DNA of 10,879 bases from the NCBI GenBank assembly GCA_903837305.1, contig CAILUB010000318.1, positions 1 through 10,879 on the forward strand, given 5' to 3'. Positions 1 through 4,975 of the stretch are shown piece after piece; within the stretch, counting starts at the first letter, position 1; each line of letters opens with the position of its first letter. Both the position numbers and the translations under genes were made by a program. Origin of the DNA: an uncultured Cytophagaceae bacterium. Its GTDB lineage: Bacteria; Bacteroidota; Bacteroidia; Cytophagales; Spirosomataceae. The notes below the pieces were generated by a model. The model saw only the letters and a list, made by a program, of their open reading frames with translations, made no database searches and was not told the origin of the DNA.

Positions 1-112
1 CCCAGTGTTCGCTGTCAATCGTCTCATCCCAAAACGGTACCGTCGGATAACTCGTGTAGCGCGGAATCGCTACGTTGTACTTGTTCAATAAATCTAGGCT
101 TACCGGTTGCAT
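1..112 (-). CDS. hemN: Oxygen-independent coproporphyrinogen III oxidase, N-terminal fragment
   Basis: Only the first 37 codons lie in the window; the gene runs off the left edge. HemN is a cytoplasmic radical SAM enzyme that converts coproporphyrinogen III to protoporphyrinogen IX in anaerobic haem synthesis. The visible N-terminus reads LLNKYNVAIPRYTSYPTVPFW, matching the family pattern of an aromatic-Asn motif followed by PRYTSYPT, which lies just before the catalytic domain in E. coli HemN. The radical SAM CxxxCxxC motif would lie outside the window. The ATG at 112 gives the expected short N-terminal extension, and a promoter-like element ends five bases before it. A Crp/Fnr-type palindrome upstream fits oxygen- or nitrosative-stress-dependent control. 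The fragment is short, but the motif is distinctive; a HemW-type paralogue is less likely because of PRYTSYPT. Confidence 0.88.
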   Translation of the reverse strand, partial: MQPVSLDLLNKYNVAIPRYTSYPTVPFWDETIDSEHW

Positions 113-117
113 GGGGG

Positions 118-146
118 CAAAGGTAGAAGGGAGAGGATTTATCAAA
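118..146 (-). promoter_or_regulatory. Candidate Bacteroidota-type promoter of hemN
   Basis: Read on the minus strand, TTTG (146-143) is followed after 17 bases by TACCTTTG (125-118), a full match to the TAnnTTTG -7 element of Bacteroidota sigma factors with acceptable spacing from the -33 TTTG. Only CCCCC separates it from the ATG at 112. The inferred start of transcription therefore lies at about 112-114, so the hemN mRNA would be leaderless or nearly so. This is a motif match and has not been mapped. Confidence 0.6.
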
Positions 147-170
147 AATGACTGTCGTCATTTTTGATAA
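139..170 (-). promoter_or_regulatory. Perfect 14-bp palindrome, candidate Crp/Fnr-family operator for hemN
   Basis: Arms TTATCAAAAATGAC (139-152) and GTCATTTTTGATAA (157-170) are exact reverse complements around TGTC. The core reads TGAC-N4-GTCA, so TGA and TCA are six bases apart, the half-site spacing of Crp/Fnr-family sites. Its centre (154.5) lies about 41 bases upstream of the transcription start inferred from the -7 element, the class II activator position. The right end of the minus-strand -33 TTTG lies inside it. An intrinsic terminator is unlikely because no gene ends here. Which regulator binds (Fnr-like, HcpR-like or other) cannot be read from the site. Confidence 0.62.
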
Positions 171-181
171 GAACAACATTG

Positions 182-220
182 AATGGTGAAGAAATGGTAA
201 ATGGTAAGTGGTGAATGATT
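182..220 (+). repeat. AATGGTG-type heptamer repeat block, left copy
   Basis: Near-tandem 7-bp units are visible: AATGGTG at 182-188, AATGGTA at 193-199 and 200-206, AGTGGTG at 207-213 and a decayed AATGATT at 214-220. The surrounding stretch 178-229 contains no C. Bases 199-217 pair with 337-355 as an inverted repeat with one mismatch in 19. The same heptamer forms a perfect four-unit tandem at 2824-2851. No function is evident. Confidence 0.75.
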
Positions 221-238
221 AAATTTGAACTGTTCGAC

Positions 239-320
239 ATTTATCGATCACAAAAAACCTATTTATCGATCATAAAAAACGTAAATAATGATCGATATCC
301 CCAATTATCATGATCGATAA
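239..320. repeat. Four-copy TTATCGATCA motif array with 22/26/22-bp spacing
   Basis: TTATCGATCA occurs at 241-250 and 263-272. Its complement occurs at 311-320 (TGATCGATAA) and, with one change, at 289-298 (TGATCGATAT). The ATCGAT cores are centred at 245.5, 267.5, 293.5 and 315.5, giving spacings of 22, 26 and 22 bp, so the array is symmetric about 280.5. The first two copies sit in 22-bp tandem units (239-260 and 261-282) that match at 20 of 22 positions. Two direct copies facing two inverted copies on roughly the same helical face suggest a multi-site operator between hemN and the dehydrogenase gene. I do not recognise the regulator. Confidence 0.7.
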
Positions 321-325
321 ACCCG

Positions 326-462
326 CCCCCATTTACCATTCAACACTTACCATTTTTACTACCATTCACCACTCACCACCCATCTCTACTCTATACTCTC
401 TTATCTATAATCTCTCCCTATTAATCCTGCTTCTTTAATTTAAATTATTAATTTCAACCCAT
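326..462 (+). other. Almost G-free tract leading into the dehydrogenase gene
   Basis: Bases 326-428 contain no G on the plus strand, and the only G in 326-462 is at 429. From about 380 the tract is CT/TA-rich with TCTCTACTCTATACTCTC-like quasi-repeats. It covers the region where the leader of the dehydrogenase mRNA would lie, so that leader would have little secondary structure. I see no convincing TAnnTTTG promoter element here; the closest stretch is AT-rich DNA at 431-455. Confidence 0.7.
334..380 (-). repeat. AATGGTG-type heptamer repeat block, right inverted copy
   Basis: Complementary units appear as TACCATT at 334-340, 348-354 and 360-366, with variants CAACACT (341-347), CACCACT (367-373) and CACCACC (374-380). 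Bases 337-355 are the inverted partner of 199-217 (18 of 19 match). Their midpoint (277) nearly coincides with the centre of the ATCGAT array (280.5), so the whole of 182-380 resembles one roughly symmetric element. Confidence 0.7.
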
Positions 463-1423
463 GCAACAATGGATATGTAATCAACCTGGAACACTGAGCC
501 TGCAAGAGGTAGAAATACCTTCACGCATACCTGGATTTTCCCTGCTTCGCGTACGTAACATTGGCATCTGCGGAACGGATATTCACGCCTTCGCCGGCAA
601 TCAACCCTTCTTTTCTTATCCGCGTATTTTAGGCCACGAACTAGCTGTAGAAATCGTGGAATCCGACACATTCGAAATGGGAGAATTAGCCACAATCATT
701 CCCTATTTTAACTGTACTTCGTGCGATGTATGCGCGGCTAGGAAGCCGAATTGTTGTGAAAGTTTACAGGTTTTTGGGGTACATATTGACGGCGGAATGC
801 GCGAATATATCGTAGTAGAAGATCGCTACATTTTACCAGGAAAGGGTCTGACGGCGGAAGAATTAGCCTTAGTCGAACCATTGTCTATTGCAGCTCACGG
901 ACTTCGCCGCGCGGCACTAAAAAAAGGCGAAAAAGTGCTCGTGATGGGCGCCGGTCCCATAGGTCTTTTCACGATTTTGCTCGCTAAAATTCAAGGGGCT
1001 TTAGTCGAGGTCGCAGAACCGAATTCATCTCGTCTGCAATTTTGCGTAGAGAATTTAGGCGTATCTGAAGCCTCCGCCACAGCCTATAGTACCGTCATTG
1101 ATGCGACCGGAAATCTGAATGCTATCGAATCTGGCTTTGCTAAAATGGCACACGGTGGAAAATACGTTTTAATCGGATTACAAAAACAGGCCATCTCCTT
1201 TTCGCATCCTGAATTTCACAAGCGCGAGGCGACGTTAATGAGTAGCCGAAACGCGACGTTGGAAGACTTCGAATACGTAATGAATTTATTTAGAGGAGAG
1301 AAGGTAAAGGCTAATCAATTCATCAGCCATCGCTTCACAAAAAATCAAGTTCCTGGTATTTTTACAAAAATTAACGACCCATCTGAACAGGTAATCAAAG
1401 CGATGATTAGTTTAGCAGAATGA
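461..1423 (+). CDS. Zinc-dependent medium-chain dehydrogenase, RspB/LgoD-like
   Basis: The 320-residue product is a cytoplasmic medium-chain, zinc-containing alcohol dehydrogenase expected to oxidise a sugar acid or polyol with NAD(P)+. The catalytic zinc residues are Cys37 in GICGTD, His59-Glu60 in GHE and Glu139 in VEP. Structural-zinc cysteines are Cys85, 88, 91 and 99. The Rossmann motif GAGPIG is at 163-168. FGVHIDGGMREY (105-116) closely resembles the same stretch in E. coli RspB and LgoD, pointing to that subgroup (L-galactonate oxidoreductase-like) rather than threonine dehydrogenase. The loop before VIDATG (213-217) is roughly 14 residues shorter than in RspB, which explains the short length. 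The substrate cannot be assigned. The ATG at 461 follows the G-free tract. The stop overlaps the next start by four bases (ATGA), so the two are probably cotranscribed. Confidence 0.85.
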   Translation: MQQWICNQPGTLSLQEVEIPSRIPGFSLLRVRNIGICGTDIHAFAGNQPFFSYPRILGHELAVEIVESDTFEMGELATIIPYFNCTSCDVCAARKPNCCESLQVFGVHIDGGMREYIVVEDRYILPGKGLTAEELALVEPLSIAAHGLRRAALKKGEKVLVMGAGPIGLFTILLAKIQGALVEVAEPNSSRLQFCVENLGVSEASATAYSTVIDATGNLNAIESGFAKMAHGGKYVLIGLQKQAISFSHPEFHKREATLMSSRNATLEDFEYVMNLFRGEKVKANQFISHRFTKNQVPGIFTKINDPSEQVIKAMISLAE

Positions 1424-1785
1424 AACCACTACTACTCTTCTGCCTGCTTTTAAGTGCTTGTAGATCCCAAGAAGTACTTCCTGATAATTGCTACAAGGGC
1501 CGCCTGTCCCTAAAGGGAATTTGCAATAATTACGTGATTGAATTAGTCGAAGGTTCAATAGATACATCGAAGGTGGAATCTATTTGGAAGAATCCAGATA
1601 CAGGGAAAAACTATAAAAATGCGTTCGCCTTATCTAATCCCTGCGCTTTACCTGTTAGTTTGAAAGAAGGGGACGAATTTTACTTCAAATTAGACGCTAG
1701 CCAACTCACCGCTGAATGTATCACCTGTAAAGCCTATAGTCCCACGCCTAAAAAAGCTTTACCTATCTCGATCTGCCCTAATTAA
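1420..1785 (+). CDS. Small cysteine-rich lipoprotein, uncharacterised
   Basis: The 121-residue product starts with a typical lipoprotein signal: Lys2, a hydrophobic run and a lipobox LSAC with Cys14 as the lipidated residue. The mature part contains six further cysteines (24, 35, 75, 100, 103 and 119), enough for three disulfides. The layout suggests a small all-beta exported domain. I recognise no named family, although the segment CYKGRLSLKGICNNYVIELVEG looks like one found in hypothetical proteins of Bacteroidota. Translation is coupled to the dehydrogenase by ATGA. The 3' end overlaps the converging gene by eight bases, so there is no room for a separate terminator. It has no evident link to the dehydrogenase's catalytic role. 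Confidence 0.8.
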   Translation: MKPLLLFCLLLSACRSQEVLPDNCYKGRLSLKGICNNYVIELVEGSIDTSKVESIWKNPDTGKNYKNAFALSNPCALPVSLKEGDEFYFKLDASQLTAECITCKAYSPTPKKALPISICPN

Positions 1786-2203
1786 TTTTAAAATTCGTCA
1801 CTTCGTAGCCGATTTCCTCGTCTGCGATCATTTCAGAAAAATCAAAAAATACATTCGTTGGATAGCCGTAAGTTGGATTGAAATTCAAGATACTCTTAAC
1901 CGGTTTTCGATCGATATTCGCCTTAATAACTTGTAATAATTCCGGGATTGTATACATAGTCCCATAGCGTTCAGCAGCATTGTAGGGCTTTCCATTTACG
2001 GTCGATATTTTTCCATCTTGGACGACGATTTGATGTGGGCCCACATATTCTAAAGGACAAAAACAGACGCGCTTAAAGCTGTAGGAATAATTCACAATCT
2101 TCTTTTCATTCCAAAGATTCAGATTCGTCGTCGCATCATCCAGCGGCTGCACCGTTTCACAGCCAAACAAACTCAAACAAAAAAGGAATAGTAATTTCTT
2201 CAT
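1778..2203 (-). CDS. DUF6174-like lipoprotein
   Basis: The 141-residue product has a lipoprotein signal with lipobox LFGC (lipidated Cys15). The mature domain shows features I associate with DUF6174: a Trp31-led helix, NYSYSF (38-43), a Cys-x-Cys (47 and 49), a VVQDGKI strand (60-66), TIPELLQVI (85-93) and YGYPTNVFFD (112-121) followed by DEE-GYEVTNF. The family has no established biochemical function. It is the last gene of the ApbE/PepSY operon: its ATG shares one base with the preceding stop (TAATG), so the two are translationally coupled. The Cys pair could bind a metal or form a disulfide; that is speculation. Assignment to DUF6174 is from memory of the pattern. Confidence 0.75.
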   Translation of the reverse strand: MKKLLFLFCLSLFGCETVQPLDDATTNLNLWNEKKIVNYSYSFKRVCFCPLEYVGPHQIVVQDGKISTVNGKPYNAAERYGTMYTIPELLQVIKANIDRKPVKSILNFNPTYGYPTNVFFDFSEMIADEEIGYEVTNFKIN

Positions 2204-2865
2204 TAAAGCGCTAAACGCGTAAACAGACCCACATTATCTTTCTCCATCTTCATCGGTCCATAATAATCGAAATTAGCCCCTAAGCCGATCGTGAATTTCC
2301 CCTGCGTAACACCCGCACGCAACATCAACGCACTGCGTGCATGCAAACCGTCCTGCAAACTTTGAATGTACAATACTTGAGCGCGAGTATACAATTGCGC
2401 TTTCTGAGAAAGCGCTGGCTTGTATTCCACAATTCCGATCGTAGCTGTACTCTTAGAAGGTTGCAGATTAATACTTGGGTTCACTAAAACTAGCCAAGTC
2501 CGATTCGCCTTAAAATATTGCAATCCGAGCTGAGGAACCAGTCCTAATTTATAATGCCACTCTGCCCCACCGGTTACTTTAATATTTCCAAAAAGCGCAT
2601 AGGTCAAGTTGTTCACTACCACGATCTCCGTCTCCGAGGCTGTATTTGAATAATCTACTGCACCGGTACTCAAATTGAAAAAACTCAATTTCCCATTTGC
2701 TGAAACTGGCCGATTAATAACCGCTTGAAAATGTAATCGATTATTCCCAAAGGTCGCCTCCACCGGAAGAGGCGGAAGTGGAGCGTGGTCTTGACCAAAC
2801 ACAACTACGGAACAGAAAAGTAAAATGGTGAATGGTAAATGGTGAATGGTGAATAAACGTCTCAT
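2203..2865 (-). CDS. Probable outer-membrane beta-barrel protein of the ApbE/PepSY operon
   Basis: The start is set at the ATG at 2865 because it overlaps the PepSY stop as ATGA and begins directly with a signal peptide (MRRLF, hydrophobic run, VVFG-Q near residue 24). An in-frame ATG at 2913 would add 16 residues and overlap the upstream gene by about 50 bases, which is less likely. The 220-residue product has a short proline-rich linker (HAPLPPLP), then many alternating hydrophobic strands with Tyr, Gly and Asn, such as YKLGLVPQLGLQYF and FTIGLGANFDYY, and ends in a strand. This suggests a small outer-membrane barrel, not assigned to a named family. Residues 5-14 (FTIHHLPFTI) are encoded by a heptamer DNA repeat. 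Confidence 0.72.
   Translation of the reverse strand: MRRLFTIHHLPFTILLFCSVVVFGQDHAPLPPLPVEATFGNNRLHFQAVINRPVSANGKLSFFNLSTGAVDYSNTASETEIVVVNNLTYALFGNIKVTGGAEWHYKLGLVPQLGLQYFKANRTWLVLVNPSINLQPSKSTATIGIVEYKPALSQKAQLYTRAQVLYIQSLQDGLHARSALMLRAGVTQGKFTIGLGANFDYYGPMKMEKDNVGLFTRLAL
2824..2851 (+). repeat. Four tandem AATGGT(G/A) heptamers inside a signal-peptide coding sequence
   Basis: AATGGTG (2824-2830), AATGGTA (2831-2837), AATGGTG (2838-2844) and AATGGTG (2845-2851) form a gap-free 28-bp tandem. It is the same heptamer as the intergenic blocks at 182-220 and 334-380. It lies within the barrel gene, in the region encoding residues 5-14 of its signal peptide. Read in the gene's direction it gives the repeating peptide FTIHHLP-FTI, since three heptamers make seven codons. 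Confidence 0.85.
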
Positions 2866-3440
2866 ACAAAATAATAAAATACCCAAACCACAACCCCGCC
2901 AATAGCTAACCAAAGCATCCCGTTCGTGCGTTTCTTCTTTAAAAATAATAACAAAATTAACCCCGTTAGGGAAATAACAATCATAAAGATGGCAGAAAAG
3001 TCAATGACCCAAGACCATGACTTCCCGGTATCGCGACCCTTGTGCAGGTCGTTGATCACGGCAATAATACCCATCTTCGTTTCTGTTAATTCGTATTTCC
3101 CATCCGCGCGTTTCACGAAGAAATCTGCCGTATAACCGGGACCTTGAAAGGAAATCGAAATCTCTTCCTCATCGATTCTGAAATCGTTCAGTTGACCTTT
3201 AATACTGTGGTTCGCGCGAAGCTGCTCGACGATATCGAGTTTAGGAATTTTAGCGGTGTCGGCCACTGAAACCCAGCCAGCATTCACTGAACCTTTTAGC
3301 TCAGAAACCACTGTACTTTCTGGAAACCAATCCACGTGGTTCAGGGTCAAACCCGTCACCGAAAAGAATAATACGATAATGAAACTGAACATCGACAAAT
3401 AGATGTGCAGCCACCTCGACCACGTCGCTAAATCTCTCAT
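2862..3440 (-). CDS. PepSY-associated transmembrane protein
   Basis: The 192-residue inner-membrane protein has an N-terminal amphipathic helix RDLATWSRWLHIYLSM leading into membrane segment 1 (about 14-33, ending SVTGLTLNH). A periplasmic PepSY-like domain (about 36-140) and two C-terminal membrane segments (about 145-167 and 174-192) follow. His12, His35 and the LHKGR motif (132-136) are conserved-type positions in this family and candidates for haem b or metal contact. PepSY-TM proteins often accompany ferric-siderophore receptors or flavin-based reductases in Bacteroidota. Here the ATG directly follows the TAA of the ApbE-like gene with no gap, and the stop overlaps the barrel gene as ATGA. 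A role in passing electrons across the inner membrane to a flavin carrier is inferred. Confidence 0.83.
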   Translation of the reverse strand: MRDLATWSRWLHIYLSMFSFIIVLFFSVTGLTLNHVDWFPESTVVSELKGSVNAGWVSVADTAKIPKLDIVEQLRANHSIKGQLNDFRIDEEEISISFQGPGYTADFFVKRADGKYELTETKMGIIAVINDLHKGRDTGKSWSWVIDFSAIFMIVISLTGLILLLFLKKKRTNGMLWLAIGGVVVWVFYYFV

Positions 3441-4877
3441 TTACTTTGCTTTATAGACCAATGAAGCCGCCGTCATTTCCTCGCCACCGGCTAAGGTTTG
3501 GCTTTTGGCCTTCCCATCAAACTTCATTTCTTGCTTAATCAACTGGTACGTTCCGTGCTCGCGAGCCGCCTCGATAAACACGGTATATTTCCCCAAAGGT
3601 ACATATTCCCCCGCGTCATTCTTCCCATCCCAAACCACCGTATACTGGCCCGCTCCACGCGTAGCACCCGTCACCGAGGCCGCATCAAATTCCACTTCCC
3701 TCTTCGCCGCAAACCATGAACGCAAATCCGGCAACCAGCGTGGCTTGTTATACCAAACCGCAATACGTCTCACCGGCTTATGCTTCTCATCTTCAATCCA
3801 AACTGCCACAAATGGACGACGCGCACGACCTTCGAAACGAGCAAGTTCGAAATTGATATCCAAGCTTTGGCCCGCAGTCCATAACTTCTCTTTTATATTC
3901 ACTAAACTGATTGCGGACTTCTCTACAGATGTCGCTGGCCAGTTCTCACTTCTATATTCTGCCCCCTCTTTGTCTACGATTAAATACGATGCCTCCGGAT
4001 ACTGAGTCGCTAAATCAATGGAAGCCACCACGCCTAACACATTAAATGCAGTCGCCAAAGCCCCAGCCGTCACCGCATCCTCGTGTGCTACCGTCGCCGA
4101 AATCACTTCCGAAGCCGGTTCCGCCGTCCGCGGATCCATGATGTGCGAATAATGCACTCCATCGATATCCGAACCTCTTCTATAATCGCCCGATGTCGCC
4201 ACCGCTTGATTATTCACTTGAATATAGCCCAAAACCTCCGCGTTCTCTCCCGCATTTCGCGGATCTGACACACCTATTTTCTCCGTCCAATCACCTTTCA
4301 CCACAAAATCCCCGCCTATATTCACGACCACACCAGCTACCCCATCCTCTTTCATCGCCTCTGCAGCTGCTTTCTCCATCACATAAGACTTCGTAAAGCT
4401 GTGTAATTTCAATTCCGTGTCCGTTAATCGCGTCGCTCCGTTTTCGTCTAGTGACCAGTGCGGCTGATTTACCTCATTCACTGCCAACGCTAAATCGGAG
4501 GCAGAAGGAATTTCGGATGCCCACATTTTGGCAATATGCTCCGACGCCGGATTCAATGCTCCCTCCGTTTTCAAATTCCATTCTTCGAAATGCTGTAACA
4601 CCTCGCGTAATTCGTAAGAAATTTCGAGGGATTCTCCGCGAGTCGAGAGCCACAGACTAAACTCCGAAGATTCACGGGAGGAAAGGATTTCATTCAAACG
4701 ATTAATCTCCGCTAACACCTTGGATTCTGCGATGTTAGCCGCGGCTTCAGACGAAGCGATGATCTTAAGATCTAATGAAGTGCCTAACACATTTTCAAAA
4801 TGAGCGGTTAATAAACCGTTAGTTGCAGACACGCTGGGTACTAAACTGAGTAAACTTAGGCTGATTGAATTGATCAT
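3441..4877 (-). CDS. apbE: ApbE-like FAD:protein FMN transferase fused to DUF2271 domain
   Basis: The 478-residue exported protein has two parts. Residues 1-18 form a short signal peptide lacking the usual basic residues. Residues about 22-310 are an ApbE-type flavin transferase, which moves FMN from FAD to a Ser/Thr of an exported protein. Visible motifs are TEGALNP (104-110), NIGGD (186-190), ATSGDYRRG (227-235), SHIMDPRT (244-251) and AGALATAF (271-278). In the last, Gly272 replaces the Asp usual in the ADALATA-type metal site, and Lys163-Ser164 replaces the usual Lys-Gly, so activity is uncertain. Residues about 335-460 match DUF2271 (RIAVWYNKPRWLPDLRSW, VVWDGKNDAGEYVPLGKY). Thr-Gly-Ala-Thr at 403-406, preceded by Asp398, resembles the flavinylation acceptor motif. 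It is the first gene of a four-gene operon. Confidence 0.85.
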   Translation of the reverse strand: MINSISLSLLSLVPSVSATNGLLTAHFENVLGTSLDLKIIASSEAAANIAESKVLAEINRLNEILSSRESSEFSLWLSTRGESLEISYELREVLQHFEEWNLKTEGALNPASEHIAKMWASEIPSASDLALAVNEVNQPHWSLDENGATRLTDTELKLHSFTKSYVMEKAAAEAMKEDGVAGVVVNIGGDFVVKGDWTEKIGVSDPRNAGENAEVLGYIQVNNQAVATSGDYRRGSDIDGVHYSHIMDPRTAEPASEVISATVAHEDAVTAGALATAFNVLGVVASIDLATQYPEASYLIVDKEGAEYRSENWPATSVEKSAISLVNIKEKLWTAGQSLDINFELARFEGRARRPFVAVWIEDEKHKPVRRIAVWYNKPRWLPDLRSWFAAKREVEFDAASVTGATRGAGQYTVVWDGKNDAGEYVPLGKYTVFIEAAREHGTYQLIKQEMKFDGKAKSQTLAGGEEMTAASLVYKAK

Positions 4878-4893
4878 AGGGTTTGTATTTAGA

Positions 4894-4924
4894 CCACAAA
4901 ACTGAAAAATAAACTGTTTTGTGG
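4894..4924. promoter_or_regulatory. 9-bp inverted repeat in the divergent apbE/oxidoreductase promoter region
   Basis: CCACAAAAC (4894-4902) and GTTTTGTGG (4916-4924) are perfect reverse complements separated by 13 bases, in the 98-bp gap between two divergent genes. The half-site centres lie 22 bp apart, about two helical turns, which suits a dimeric repressor or activator acting on either gene. Imperfect AAACTG repeats lie inside it. No gene ends here and no U-tract follows, so a terminator is unlikely. No complete TAnnTTTG element was found for either gene. Confidence 0.5.
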
Positions 4925-4975
4925 AATGATTTTTGCGATAAAGCGTTGAGATTTGTAGATATAATCGGGGAAATA

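Noticed and set aside
139..170. Intrinsic terminator or small RNA hairpin
   Set aside because: The stem is AT-rich with no gene ending beside it, and its position relative to the hemN promoter fits an operator better.
239..320. Replication origin: DnaA boxes or plasmid iterons
   Set aside because: The motif TTATCGATCA differs from the DnaA box TTATCCACA, two of the four copies are inverted, and there is no rep gene or plasmid gene nearby.
182..380. CRISPR array
   Set aside because: Units are 7 or 22 bp, lack unique spacers of regular length, and no cas gene is present.
2866..2913. Upstream ATG (2913) as start of the barrel protein
   Set aside because: It would overlap the PepSY gene by about 50 bases and place 16 residues before the signal peptide; the ATG at 2865 gives the ATGA coupling seen in the rest of the operon.
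3505..4005. A 166-codon open frame on the plus strand opposite the apbE-like gene, with shorter ones at 3498, 4083, 4193 and 4451
   Set aside because: They lie wholly antisense to a gene with clear ApbE and DUF2271 motifs; their translations are low-complexity, Ser/Pro/Arg-rich and without recognisable domains.
4919..4975. Upstream ATG (4919) as start of the FrnE-like protein
   Set aside because: The added 19 residues overlap the promoter palindrome, and the conserved fold begins at MKIEIWSD from 4976.
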